DNA from: Burkholderia pyrrocinia
GTDB lineage: Bacteria; Pseudomonadota; Gammaproteobacteria; Burkholderiales; Burkholderiaceae
Direction of reading: 5' to 3'
Length of the DNA stretch: 64,000 nucleotides
NCBI RefSeq assembly: GCF_003330765.1
Contig: NZ_CP024903.1
Coordinates: 1,178,001-1,242,000 of the forward strand
The first letter of the stretch is position 1; the number at the start of each line of letters is the position of its first letter. This document shows positions 26,558 to 35,720 of this stretch, one piece after another. The translations under genes were made by a program, and so were the position numbers. The notes beneath the pieces are model-generated. The model saw nothing but the letters and a program-made list of their open reading frames with translations. It was not told the DNA's origin and did not search any database.

Positions 26558-28114
26558 ATGGCTGTTTCCTCTGGACATTCGGTGAACCCGGGCGCGCTGG
26601 CGCCGTCGGCCGTCGTCGGCGTGATCGGCGCCGGCGCGATGGGCGCGGGCATTGCGCAGGTTGCGGCGGCGGCCGGCCATACGGTGCTGCTGTACGACCT
26701 GAACGAAGCAGCCTGCGACAAGGCGCTGGCCGGCATCCGCGCGCAGTTCGCGCGGCTCGCGGAGAAAGGCCGGCTCGAACCGGCACAGGCCGACGCAGCC
26801 GGCAACCGGATCCGCGCGGTGCGCGCGCTGGCCGACTTCGCGGGCGCCGCGCTGATCGTCGAGGCGGCGGCCGAGCGGCTCGACGTGAAGCGCGAGATCT
26901 TCGCGACCCTCGAACGCCATGTCGACGACGCATGCATGCTGACGACCAACACGTCGTCGATCTCGATCACGTCGATCGCGGCCGGGCTGCGCGTGCCGCA
27001 GCGCGTCGCCGGCCTGCATTTCTTCAACCCGGCGCCGCTGATGGCGCTCGTCGAGGTGGTCAGCGGGCTCGCGACCGCGCCTGATGTCGCGCAGGTGCTC
27101 TATGCGACTGCCGCCGCGTGGGGCAAGAAACCCGTGATGGCGAAATCGACGCCGGGCTTCATCGTGAACCGCGTCGCGCGTCCGTATTACGCGGAGGCGC
27201 TGCGCGTGCTGAACGAGCAGGGCGGTGCGCCGGCGTCGATCGACGCGGTGATGCGCGAGGCCGGCGGTTTCCGGATGGGGCCGTTCGAGCTGATGGACCT
27301 GATCGGTCAGGACGTGAATTTCGCGGTGACCGAGTCGGTGTTCCGCGCGTACTTCAACGACCCGCGCTACACGCCGTCGCTGATCCAGCAGGAACTCGTG
27401 AACGCGGGCTTCCTCGGGCGCAAGTCGGGGCGCGGCTTCTATTCGTATACGGACGGCGCGACGCCGCCCGCGCCCGATCTCGAACCGCCGCGCGACGCGC
27501 CGTCCGACGTCGCGCTGTATGCGCAGGACGGCCCGGCCGCCGCGCTGCACGCGCGCTTCGCCGAACGCATCGCGCTCGCCCGGCAGGCCGGCGCGCATCC
27601 GGACGACCTGCTCGCGACGGCCGGCCGCGCATCGATCGCGCTGACCGACGGCCGCACGGCAACCGCGCGCGCCGCGCAAACGGGCGTGGCCGATCTCGTG
27701 CTCGTCGACCTCGCGCGCGATTACGCGCAGGCCGGGCTCGTCGCGCTGACGCGCGCGCTCCAGTGCGGCGATGCGGCCTATGCGGACGCGGTCGGCCTGT
27801 TCCAGCAGGCGGGCTTTCGCGTCGTCGGCGTCGCGGACGTGCCGGGGATGGTCGCGATGCGCACCGTCGCGATGCTCGCGAACGAGGCGGCCGACACGGT
27901 GAACCAGGGCGTGTGCTCGCCCGCCGATCTCGATCTCGCGATGGAGAAGGGCGTGAACTACCCGTGCGGCCCGCTCGCGTGGGCCGATGCGATCGGCATC
28001 GGCCGCGTGCATCGCGTGCTGTCGAACCTGGCGGCGAGCTACGGCGAGGACCGCTATCGCGTGTCGCCGCGCATCGCCGCGCTGCATGCGGCCGGCCGCA
28101 CGTTCCGGTCGTAG
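26558..28114 (+). CDS. paaH: 3-hydroxyacyl-CoA dehydrogenase PaaH
   Basis: 518 residues. NAD-binding GAGAMGAGIAQVAA (about 24-37), then 'NTSSISITSIA' and 'HFFNPAPLMALVEVV' of the 3HCDH family. Two C-terminal 3HCDH domains (about 200-300 and 400-515) give the length of the phenylacetate-pathway enzyme PaaH rather than the 280-residue fatty-acid form. It oxidises 3-hydroxyadipyl-CoA to 3-oxoadipyl-CoA. First gene of an operon with paaK. Confidence 0.92.
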   Translation: MAVSSGHSVNPGALAPSAVVGVIGAGAMGAGIAQVAAAAGHTVLLYDLNEAACDKALAGIRAQFARLAEKGRLEPAQADAAGNRIRAVRALADFAGAALIVEAAAERLDVKREIFATLERHVDDACMLTTNTSSISITSIAAGLRVPQRVAGLHFFNPAPLMALVEVVSGLATAPDVAQVLYATAAAWGKKPVMAKSTPGFIVNRVARPYYAEALRVLNEQGGAPASIDAVMREAGGFRMGPFELMDLIGQDVNFAVTESVFRAYFNDPRYTPSLIQQELVNAGFLGRKSGRGFYSYTDGATPPAPDLEPPRDAPSDVALYAQDGPAAALHARFAERIALARQAGAHPDDLLATAGRASIALTDGRTATARAAQTGVADLVLVDLARDYAQAGLVALTRALQCGDAAYADAVGLFQQAGFRVVGVADVPGMVAMRTVAMLANEAADTVNQGVCSPADLDLAMEKGVNYPCGPLAWADAIGIGRVHRVLSNLAASYGEDRYRVSPRIAALHAAGRTFRS

Positions 28115-28173
28115 CCGCCGGCCCCGTTACTTCGATCACGATAACGACATCACTCCATTGGAGGAGCACCCCG

Positions 28174-29496
28174 ATGACTCACCCGACGCATCCCGCCGCC
28201 ACTCTCGAGCCGATCGAGACCGCCAGCCGCGACGAACTGCAGGCGCTGCAGCTCGAGCGCCTCAAGTGGTCGCTGCGCCACGCGTACGACAACGTCCCGC
28301 ACTATCGCCGCACGTTCGATGCGGCGGGCGTGCACCCGGACGATCTCACGACGCTCGCCGATCTCGCCCGATTCCCGTTCTCGACGAAGAACGACCTGCG
28401 CGACAACTATCCGTTCGGGCTCTTCGCGGTGCCGCGCGAGCAGGTCGTGCGCGTGCACGCGTCGAGCGGCACGACGGGCAAGCCGACCGTGGTCGGCTAC
28501 ACGGCGCGCGACATCGACACGTGGGCGAACGTGACCGCGCGCTCGATCCGCGCGGCCGGCGGCCGCCCGGGCGACACGCTGCACAACGCGTTCGGCTACG
28601 GGCTCTTCACGGGTGGCCTCGGGATTCACTATGGCGCGGAGCGGCTCGGCTGCATGGTCGTGCCGATGTCGGGCGGGCAGACCGAGAAGCAGGTGCAACT
28701 GATCCGCGATTTCGAGCCGAAGATCATTCTGGTCACGCCGTCGTACATGCTGAACCTGATCGACGAGATGGTGCGGCAGGGGATGGACCCGGCCGAGTCG
28801 TCGCTGAAGATCGGCATCTTCGGCGCCGAGCCGTGGACGCAGGCGTTGCGCGAGGAAGTCGAGACGCGCGTGGGCATCGACGCGCTCGACATCTACGGGT
28901 TGTCGGAAGTGATGGGCCCCGGTGTCGCGTGCGAATGCGTCGAGACGAAGGACGGCCCCGTGATCTGGGAAGACCATTTCTATCCGGAGATCATCGATCC
29001 CGTCACGGGTGAAGTGCTGCCGGACGGCAGCCCGGGCGAGCTCGTGTTCACGTCGCTGACCAAGGAGGCGATGCCGGTGATCCGCTACCGCACGCGCGAC
29101 CTCACCGCGCTGCTGCCGCCGACCGCGCGCGCGATGCGCCGTCTCGCGAAGATCACGGGCCGCTCCGACGACATGCTGATCGTGCGCGGCGTGAACGTGT
29201 TCCCGAGCCAGATCGAGGAGATCGTCGTCGCGCTGCCGCAGCTGTCGGGCCAGTTTCAGATCACGCTGTCGCGCGACGGCCACATGGACCGGCTCGACCT
29301 CGCGGTCGAGCTGCGCTCCGAGGCTGCCGCGTCCGTCACCGAAAGCGATCGCGCGGCGCTCGCTCGCGAGCTGCAGCACCGGATCAAGACGCTGGTCGGC
29401 GTGTCGTCCGGCGTGACGGTGCTCGGGCCCGGCGGCATTCCCGCGACCGCGACCGGCAAGGCCCGGCGCGTGATCGACCGCCGCCAGGCTGCCTGA
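28174..29496 (+). CDS. paaK: Phenylacetate-CoA ligase PaaK
   Basis: 440 residues, ATG 28174 after GGAGGAGCACCCCG. Adenylate-forming enzyme with the AMP/phosphate loop HASSGTTGKPTVVGY (about 91-105), 'YGLSEVMGPGVACEC' and the hinge region 'GRSDDMLIVRGVNVFPSQIEE'. It activates phenylacetate to phenylacetyl-CoA, the first step of aerobic phenylacetate breakdown, in the cytoplasm. The ring-epoxidase genes (paaABCDE) are not in this window. Confidence 0.95.
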   Translation: MTHPTHPAATLEPIETASRDELQALQLERLKWSLRHAYDNVPHYRRTFDAAGVHPDDLTTLADLARFPFSTKNDLRDNYPFGLFAVPREQVVRVHASSGTTGKPTVVGYTARDIDTWANVTARSIRAAGGRPGDTLHNAFGYGLFTGGLGIHYGAERLGCMVVPMSGGQTEKQVQLIRDFEPKIILVTPSYMLNLIDEMVRQGMDPAESSLKIGIFGAEPWTQALREEVETRVGIDALDIYGLSEVMGPGVACECVETKDGPVIWEDHFYPEIIDPVTGEVLPDGSPGELVFTSLTKEAMPVIRYRTRDLTALLPPTARAMRRLAKITGRSDDMLIVRGVNVFPSQIEEIVVALPQLSGQFQITLSRDGHMDRLDLAVELRSEAAASVTESDRAALARELQHRIKTLVGVSSGVTVLGPGGIPATATGKARRVIDRRQAA

Positions 29497-29534
29497 TTCC
29501 GATGTTGGCTGTTTTATTCGAGGAAACCTGTTCG

Positions 29535-30335
29535 ATGGATGGATTGAAGACCCTGGCCGTTGCGGTCGATGCGCGCGGTATCGCGACCGTCGCGCTGCAG
29601 CGCGGCGACGTGCTCAACGCATTCGACGAGACGATGATCGCCGAGCTGACCGATGCGTTCACGGCGCTCGGCCGGCGCGACGACGTGCGGGCAATCGTGC
29701 TGCGCTCGGACGGACGTGCATTCTGCGCGGGCGCCGACTTGCAGTGGATGCAGCGCGCCAGCGCGAACGACGCGGCTGCGAACCTGCGCGACGCCGAACG
29801 GTTCGCCGCGATGATGCGCGCGATCCGGCAGTGTCCGAAGCCGACGGTGGCGCGTGTGCAGGGCCACGCGTTCGGTGGCGGCGTCGGCCTGTGCGCGGCC
29901 TGCGACATCGTGATCGCGAGCGAGCACGCGCGTTTTTCGGTCAGCGAGGCGCGCTTCGGGATCCTGCCGTCCGTGATCGGCCCGTATCTGGTCGAGGCGG
30001 TCGGCCAGCGCCAGGCGCGCCGGCTCGCGCTGACCGCGACGCAGCTCGCCGCCGGCGAAGCCGTCGCGATCGGCCTGATCCACCAGGCCGTGCCGCTCGA
30101 CGCGCTCGACGAAGCGCTCGGCCGGACGCTCGCCGAGCTGGGCCGCAACGGCCCGAACGCGCTGATGGAGATCAAGCGCTTTTTCGACGGGATCGGCGAG
30201 TATCCGCCGTCGGACGAGCGCGCGGCGTTCACCGCACAGACGATCTCCCGCGTGCGGGCGACGCCGGAAGCGAAGGAAGGCTTCGCCGCGTTCTTCGCGA
30301 AGCGGCCGCCGGCGTGGGAGGCGGGCGCCGAGTAA
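29535..30335 (+). CDS. Enoyl-CoA hydratase/isomerase family (methylglutaconyl-CoA hydratase/PaaG-like)
   Basis: 266 residues from ATG 29535 (MDGLKTLAVAV) with GAGGAAACC before it. Crotonase fold: AFCAGADLQWMQ and GHAFGGGVGLCAACDI form the oxyanion hole, and FSVSEARFGILPSVIGPYL holds a catalytic Glu. The 'GADLQWM' and 'GILPSVIGPYLVEAVG' wording is closer to LiuC/AtuE-type hydratases than to canonical PaaG. It follows paaK by 38 bp, so either it serves the phenylacetate pathway or the operon also handles branched-chain acyl-CoAs. Confidence 0.85.
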   Translation: MDGLKTLAVAVDARGIATVALQRGDVLNAFDETMIAELTDAFTALGRRDDVRAIVLRSDGRAFCAGADLQWMQRASANDAAANLRDAERFAAMMRAIRQCPKPTVARVQGHAFGGGVGLCAACDIVIASEHARFSVSEARFGILPSVIGPYLVEAVGQRQARRLALTATQLAAGEAVAIGLIHQAVPLDALDEALGRTLAELGRNGPNALMEIKRFFDGIGEYPPSDERAAFTAQTISRVRATPEAKEGFAAFFAKRPPAWEAGAE

Positions 30336-30474
30336 GGGCAAACGACGAGACCAACGACGACCTTCGACGGCGAAGCGGGCCCGGCCGCATTTTGCGTTTC
30401 GCGCGCGGGCGCTTGCTCTACAATGCGTGACCTCCGGCGCGCTGCCGGCCCAGCCCCGACCGATTCTTCGCCCG

Positions 30475-31146
30475 ATGATCGTCAACCGCCTTATCTCCGA
30501 GATCCTGTTCGGCTTCACCGGCCTGATCGGCATCATCAATCCGATCGGCATTGCGTTCCTGTTTCTCGAGCGGACCGAGGCGCTCACCGAGCACGAGCGG
30601 GACCTGCTTGCGAGGAAGGTCGCGTTCAACGCGTTCATCGTGCTGCTGGTCGCGTTCTTCGTCGGCACGCCCGTGCTGCATTTCTTCGGGATCTCGATGG
30701 AGGCGCTGCGGATCGGCGGCGGCTTCGCGGTCGCGGTGGCGGGCTGGCAGATGCTGAACGAGCCCGACGTGCCGGGCGGCGGCGACACGCCGGTCAAGCC
30801 GATCGACGCGAACGCGATCATGACGCGCGCGTTCTTCCCGCTGACCGTGCCGCTGACGGTCGGCCCCGGCTCGATCTCGACCGCGATCGCGCTGAACGCG
30901 AACCGCACGCACAAGCTGTCGGAGTTCATGCTGTCGAGCATCGTGTCGATCGCCGTCTCCGTGCTGGTCGCGGTCGTGATCTGGCAGACCTACAGCCGCG
31001 CCGCGCTGCTGTCGCGCTACCTCGGCACCGAAGGCACCAAGGTGGCGATGCGCGTGTCGGCGTTCCTGCTGCTGTGCATCGGCGTGCAGATCATGCTGAC
31101 CGGCTTCTCCGCGTTCCTGCAGCCGATCGCCGACCAGATCAAGTAA
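30475..31146 (+). CDS. MarC family integral membrane protein
   Basis: 223 residues from ATG 30475 (MIVNRLISEILFGF). Six membrane helices, with the family stretches INPIGIAFLFLE and 'FFPLTVPLTVGPGSISTAIAL'. MarC proteins were once tied to multiple antibiotic resistance but have no proven transport function. Own unit, 139 bp after the hydratase gene. Confidence 0.88.
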   Translation: MIVNRLISEILFGFTGLIGIINPIGIAFLFLERTEALTEHERDLLARKVAFNAFIVLLVAFFVGTPVLHFFGISMEALRIGGGFAVAVAGWQMLNEPDVPGGGDTPVKPIDANAIMTRAFFPLTVPLTVGPGSISTAIALNANRTHKLSEFMLSSIVSIAVSVLVAVVIWQTYSRAALLSRYLGTEGTKVAMRVSAFLLLCIGVQIMLTGFSAFLQPIADQIK

Positions 31147-31149
31147 GCG

Positions 31150-31272
31150 GCCCGCCGTTCGTCGCGCTTGCTTTCGTCGAACGAACCGAAATAGCCGATT
31201 CCCGCGTTGTTCACGAACACGTCGATGCGGCCGAAGCGCGCGAGCGCGGCCTGCGCCGCCGCGGCGATCCTT
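31150..31272 (-). pseudogene. Remnant of a short-chain dehydrogenase/reductase
   Basis: On the minus strand about 40 codons read AALARFGRIDVFVNNAG and on to 'GIGYFGSFDESK', an unmistakable SDR segment around the NNAG motif. The N-terminal cofactor-binding region and everything after the segment are missing, and no start or further homology is present on either side. It fills the gap between marC and the aldo/keto reductase gene. Confidence 0.75.
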
Positions 31273-31452
31273 CCGAATGGCAGATTGTGCGCGCCGATGC
31301 GCACGGCGTGCCGGCGCGCGCGGCCATACGCGTTTGCGCCGCGCGGGATAACATGCGACGTCCGGCGGATGCGCAGCGCACCGTTCGCGCCTGGCGCGCC
31401 GAACGGCGGCGTGCATCCGGCCGCAAGCTCAACTTCAATGACGAGGCGTGCG

Positions 31453-32433
31453 ATGGAATACGTGAAATTCGGGTCGACCGGGCTGGAGGTGTCGAAGCTG
31501 GTGCTGGGTTGCATGACGTTCGGCGAGCCGTCGCGCGGCACGCACCCGTGGACGCTGCCGGAAGCGGAGAGCCGCCCGATCATCCAGCGGGCGGTCGAAG
31601 CCGGCATCAACTTCTTCGATACCGCGAACATGTATTCGGACGGCACGTCGGAGGAGATCGTCGGCCGCGCGCTGCGCGATTTCACGATGCGTGACGACGT
31701 CGTGATCGCCACCAAGGTGTTCTACCGGATGCGGCCGGGGCCGAACGGCGCCGGCCTGTCGCGCAAGGCGATCATGACCGACATCGACCAGAGCCTGAAG
31801 CGGCTCGGCACCGATTACGTCGACCTCTACCAGATTCACCGCTGGGATTATGGTACGCCGATCGAGGAGACGCTCGAGGCGCTGCACGACGTCGTGAAGG
31901 CCGGCAAGGCGCGTTATATCGGCGCATCGTCGATGTTCGCGTGGCAGTTCGCGAAGGCGCTGTACACGTCGAAGCAGAACGGCTGGACCCGTTTCGTCAG
32001 CATGCAGGACCACCTGAACCTGCTGTATCGCGAGGAGGAGCGGGAAATGCTGCCGCTGTGCGAAGCCGAGGGCATCGCGGTGATTCCGTGGAGCCCGCTC
32101 GCGCGCGGCCGCCTGACGCGCAGCTGGGACGCATCGTCGGAACGGCAGCAGAAGGACGACGTCGGCCAGCGGCTGTACGACGCGACGGCCGATGCCGACA
32201 AGGCGGTCGTCGAGGCTGTCGCGGCGATCGCCGCCGCGCGCAACGTGCCGCGGGCGCAGGTCGCGCTCGCGTGGGTTGCGCAAAAGCGCGGCGTCACCGC
32301 GCCGATCGTCGGCATCTCGAAGCCGCATCAACTGGACGATGCGCTCGGCGCGCTCCAGCTGACGCTGACGGACGAGGAAATCGCCACGCTCGAAGGCCCG
32401 TACGTGCCGCACGCGGTCGCCGGGTTCAACTGA
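31453..32433 (+). CDS. Aldo/keto reductase
   Basis: 326 residues. NADPH-dependent TIM-barrel enzyme; the catalytic tetrad is visible as FFDTANMYS (Asp, Tyr), IATKVFY (Lys) and YQIHRWD (His). The cofactor region 'IPWSPLARGRL' and 'APIVGISKPHQLDDA' is complete. The YajO/Gcy-like sequence suggests reduction of small aldehydes or sugars; the substrate is unknown. Preceded by the SDR remnant. Confidence 0.92.
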   Translation: MEYVKFGSTGLEVSKLVLGCMTFGEPSRGTHPWTLPEAESRPIIQRAVEAGINFFDTANMYSDGTSEEIVGRALRDFTMRDDVVIATKVFYRMRPGPNGAGLSRKAIMTDIDQSLKRLGTDYVDLYQIHRWDYGTPIEETLEALHDVVKAGKARYIGASSMFAWQFAKALYTSKQNGWTRFVSMQDHLNLLYREEEREMLPLCEAEGIAVIPWSPLARGRLTRSWDASSERQQKDDVGQRLYDATADADKAVVEAVAAIAAARNVPRAQVALAWVAQKRGVTAPIVGISKPHQLDDALGALQLTLTDEEIATLEGPYVPHAVAGFN

Positions 32434-32467
32434 GCGCGGCATCGCCGGGCGGCGCCGCGCGCCGCAC

Positions 32468-33334
32468 TCAGCGCGCGGCGGCGAGCATCGGGTAGGTGAA
32501 CAGGCCGAAGTGGACGACGTTCAGCCCCGCATGCGCGAGCGCGGACGCGAGCAGTCCGCCGCGCCGCCACGCGAGGCCGTAGCCGACGCCGGCCACCGTG
32601 CCGAGCACGATCCATTGCCAGCCGCCGGCCGCGTGCGCGGCGCCGAACAGCGCTGCGCCGATTGCCAGTGCGGCCCACGGGCCCCATGCGAACGCGCGGA
32701 GCGCGCGCGTCAGCCCGCCTTGCACGTAGCCGCGGAACAGCGCCTCCTCGGCGAGCGTCACGAGCAGCAGGTTGTTCACGAGCCACAGCCAGCCCGACGG
32801 CGGCCATTTGGGCGCCCAGCCGACCATCCCGAACACGAGCGCGCCGGCCAGGCACGCGGCGGCCGTCGCGACGGCCGCCACCGCGCCGGTGCGCAGCGCG
32901 CGCGACAGTGCGACGTCGGGGGCGACCCACGGCAGCGCCCACAACAGCCACAGGCCGACCAGCGGCTTGTCGAAATTCAGGTACATCGTGAACGGCACGG
33001 CGTCCGGCGTGAAGCGCGTCGGGGCGATCACGCGCGGATTGTGGAAGCCGGGAATCAGGTGCAGGCTCAGTGCGATCGCGAGTGCGGCAAAGACGGTGTG
33101 CGCGGTGATTCGCACCGCGAGCGGGCGCTCGGGCAGCACGCCCCAGGCGGCCGCGGCCAGCAGCGCGAGCGGCGCCAGCGTGACCGGCGCGAGCTGGCCG
33201 AACGCCAGTGCGCCTGCATAGCCGAGCGCGGCGAGGCCGACGCTCAGGCCGTGCAGCGGGCGATGCCACGCGAATGCGGCGGCCGCGAACAGGGCGAGCC
33301 AGATCGTGGCGCACGGAAGGAGCGAAAGGGACAT
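32468..33334 (-). CDS. CPBP family intramembrane metalloprotease (CAAX-protease-like)
   Basis: 288 residues from ATG 33334 (MSLSLLPCATIW); an alternative start at 33373 would add 13 residues, and neither has a strong ribosome site. Eight or so membrane helices. The active-site motifs are near the C-terminus: EEALFRGYVQGG (EExxxR), FGAAHAAGG and HAGLNVVHF. Such proteins act in prenyl-CAAX-like processing, bacteriocin self-protection or unknown membrane proteolysis. Target unknown. Confidence 0.85.
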   Translation of the reverse strand: MSLSLLPCATIWLALFAAAAFAWHRPLHGLSVGLAALGYAGALAFGQLAPVTLAPLALLAAAAWGVLPERPLAVRITAHTVFAALAIALSLHLIPGFHNPRVIAPTRFTPDAVPFTMYLNFDKPLVGLWLLWALPWVAPDVALSRALRTGAVAAVATAAACLAGALVFGMVGWAPKWPPSGWLWLVNNLLLVTLAEEALFRGYVQGGLTRALRAFAWGPWAALAIGAALFGAAHAAGGWQWIVLGTVAGVGYGLAWRRGGLLASALAHAGLNVVHFGLFTYPMLAAAR

Positions 33335-33435
33335 GACAGGAGGGGATGGGTCGGACGATACGCCGCGCATCATACAGCAGCCGTCCTGGCGCGCCGCTCC
33401 GGGGCCGGCTGAGGCCGGTAGTGGCGGGCCGACCG

Positions 33436-34092
33436 TCAGCGGCCGGCGGTTTCGGTGACGCCGTCGCGGCCCGGGATGTCGACGCTGTTGCGCATGCGCA
33501 TCCGCCGCCGGTACCAGAACGTCCACGTCAGCAGGCAGCCGAACACGGTATAGCCGATGATCGGCGACACGACCAGCACGCGCTCGACCGGCCAGGTGAT
33601 GACCATCCAGCACCGCAGCAGCATTTCCAGCGTCATGAAGGCGCCCCAGACGAAGGTCATCCGCCGGAGCATCTGCCGCAGCCCCGGCTGCACGTCCCAG
33701 ACCGATTCGAAGTGCGCGGCGCCGCCGTCCATCTCGCGGGCCACGGTGGCGCGAGCGAGATAGAAGATCAGCGGGCGTTCGCGGAACAGCGACAGCAGGA
33801 ACACGACGCCGATCGTGCCCGACGCGAGCGATTCGCGCATCAGCAGCGTGCGCGGGCTGCCGCCGAGCGCCATCCCGATGATCGACAGCGCGATGCCGAG
33901 CAGCACGACGGCCGCCACCGCGTCGACGCGGCGCGAGCGGACGAATTCGACGATCGACCAGACGATGGGCGGAACCGCCGACGCGTACAGCGCGCCGGTT
34001 TCGCCGAAATACGGATGTGCGACCCGGTAGGCAACCCAGGGCAGCAGCAGGTTGACGAACAGCTCGAGAATCAGTCCGGCTCGCGGTTTCAC
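33436..34092 (-). CDS. VC0807-family integral membrane protein
   Basis: 218 residues from GTG 34092 (KPRAGLILELFVNLLLPWVAYR). About six hydrophobic segments and 'SAVPPIVWSIVEFVRSRRVDA', as in the VC0807 family, which resembles intracellular septation protein A. It ends with a basic tail (YRRRMRMRNS). Longer in-frame starts exist upstream without support. Function unknown. Confidence 0.8.
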   Translation of the reverse strand: MKPRAGLILELFVNLLLPWVAYRVAHPYFGETGALYASAVPPIVWSIVEFVRSRRVDAVAAVVLLGIALSIIGMALGGSPRTLLMRESLASGTIGVVFLLSLFRERPLIFYLARATVAREMDGGAAHFESVWDVQPGLRQMLRRMTFVWGAFMTLEMLLRCWMVITWPVERVLVVSPIIGYTVFGCLLTWTFWYRRRMRMRNSVDIPGRDGVTETAGR

Positions 34093-34234
34093 GGTGCGCA
34101 ATTCCACGCAGGTTGGGGCGAACGCGCGACGGGCGTGGTTGCCCCGCGTTGCCCCGAAAAGGGTTCGGTCCAGTATATCGAAGAATCGCGCGGGGTTGCG
34201 GCGTCGCATCGGCGGCCGGCCGCCGGCGCGTTCG

Positions 34235-34340
34235 TCACGCATTCGCCGCCGCCGGCAGCGTGATCGTGACCGCGGTGCCTTGCGGCACGACGCTATGCAC
34301 GTGGATGTCGCCCGTGCACGGGCGACGCTTGACGGAGGCA
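34235..34340 (-). pseudogene. Possible 3' remnant of a sensor histidine kinase
   Basis: On the minus strand about 34 codons end in GDIHVHSVVPQGTAVTITLPAAANA split by no stop, then TGA at 34237-34235. 'PQGTAVTITLP' matches the G2 box and last beta-strand of HATPase domains at the very C-terminus of sensor kinases. No upstream kinase sequence is present, so if real it is a deletion scar in the 296-bp gap between two genes. Confidence 0.45.
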
Positions 34341-34388
34341 AGCAGCACGCGGCCGCGGCACGAATCGTTGCCGCGGCCGCGTGCGCCG

Positions 34389-35486
34389 TCAGGAGACGAC
34401 GGGCCGGACGATGATCTTCACGTTGCGGTCCTTGTGGTTGACCAGTTCCTCGAAGCCGTGCGCGACGATGTCGCCGAGCGCGATGCGTCCGGTGATGAGC
34501 GGCTGCACGTCGATGCGACCGTCCGCGATGAAGCGGATCACGTCCGCGAATTCGCCGTTGTACGCGAGCGAGCCGATCACTTCCTTCTCGGTCGACACGA
34601 TGTCGAAGAAGTTGAACGGCGTGGGTTCCTCGAAGATGCCGACCATCACCGACTTGCCGGCCTTGCGGATCACGTCGATCGCGAGCTTCGCGGTGGTCGT
34701 GTGCCCGATGCACTCGAACGACACGTCGGCGCCGTAGCCGCCGGTCAGCGCCTTGACTTCCGCGATCGCGTCGGACGTCTTCGGATCGATGACGACGCTC
34801 GCGCCGACCTCCAGCGCCTTCTGCTTGCGCGCGGCCGACATCTCCAGCGCGATCACGCGCCCGGCGCCCGCGGCCTTCGCGCACATGATCGTGCACAGGC
34901 CGATCGTGCCCGCGCCGACCACGACGACGGTCTGCCCGACGATGTTGCCGGCCTTCTTCACCGCGTGCAGCCCGACCGCGAGCGGCTCGATCAGTGCGCC
35001 GGCCTCGGTCGGGAAGTGGTCGGGCAGCTTGTACAGCAGTTCGGCCGGCACGTTCACGTATTCGGCGAACGCGCCGTTGTTCATCAGCCCGGTGAACGCG
35101 AGGTTCTCGCAGATGTTGTACAGCCCGTGCTTGCAATACCAGCAGGTGCCGCAATGCTGGCATGCGTCGGCCGTCACGCGGTCGCCGACCGCGAATCCCG
35201 TCACGTCCGCGCCGAGTTCGGCGATCTCGCCGCTGAATTCGTGGCCGAGGATGCACTGGCCCTTCAGGCCCGTCAGCGGATGCGGCGCATCGACCGGGAT
35301 GAACACGGGCCCCGCGACGTATTCGTGCAGGTCGGAGCCGCAGATCCCGCACCAGTGCACGCGAATCGTGACCCAGCCTGCCGGCGGGCGCGCCGGAACG
35401 GGAACCTCTTCGACGCGGATGTCGTGGCGGCCGCGCCAGACGGCGGCCTTCATGCTGGGGGCGGTGGTCGGTGCCGGTGTACTCAC
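34389..35486 (-). CDS. Zinc-dependent 2,3-butanediol dehydrogenase
   Basis: 365 residues from GTG 35486 (STPAPTTAPSMKAAVWRG), chosen for the GGAGACAGCAAC before it; ATG 35453 is the alternative. Medium-chain alcohol dehydrogenase: catalytic zinc site CGICGSD and GHEFSGE, structural zinc site CQHCGTCWYCKHGLYNIC, NAD motif VVGAGTIGLC. 'HPLTGLKGQCILGHEFSG' is typical of (R,R)-butanediol dehydrogenases, which interconvert butanediol and acetoin. A sigma-54-like promoter and repeated upstream sites (see below) fit acetoin-responsive control. Confidence 0.85.
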   Translation of the reverse strand: MSTPAPTTAPSMKAAVWRGRHDIRVEEVPVPARPPAGWVTIRVHWCGICGSDLHEYVAGPVFIPVDAPHPLTGLKGQCILGHEFSGEIAELGADVTGFAVGDRVTADACQHCGTCWYCKHGLYNICENLAFTGLMNNGAFAEYVNVPAELLYKLPDHFPTEAGALIEPLAVGLHAVKKAGNIVGQTVVVVGAGTIGLCTIMCAKAAGAGRVIALEMSAARKQKALEVGASVVIDPKTSDAIAEVKALTGGYGADVSFECIGHTTTAKLAIDVIRKAGKSVMVGIFEEPTPFNFFDIVSTEKEVIGSLAYNGEFADVIRFIADGRIDVQPLITGRIALGDIVAHGFEELVNHKDRNVKIIVRPVVS

Positions 35487-35568
35487 GTTGCTGTCTCCGT
35501 CAGGTTGTCGTCGGGCGGGAGGCGTGGCTGCCGGTGCGCCCGTCGCGCGATTGCGCGATCGACCGATA

Positions 35569-35584
35569 TGCAGGAACGGGGCCA
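35569..35584 (-). promoter_or_regulatory. Sigma-54-like promoter of the butanediol dehydrogenase gene
   Basis: On the minus strand TGGCCCCGTTCCTGCA has the invariant GG (-24) and GC (-12) at the correct spacing of the consensus TGGCACG-N4-TTGCA, with three departures outside them. The expected transcription start is about 70 bp before GTG 35486. Confidence 0.5.
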
Positions 35585-35720
35585 GCGCGAATCGATGCGG
35601 TACGCGGCGATCGGACAGGGTGCTCGGTGTGCGATGCACCATTGCGATATCCATTGACAGATGGTGATGCACTGGGAGTCGCGCGTGGTTTTTGCTGCGA
35701 TTGCGAAGTTGCGGACCGGG

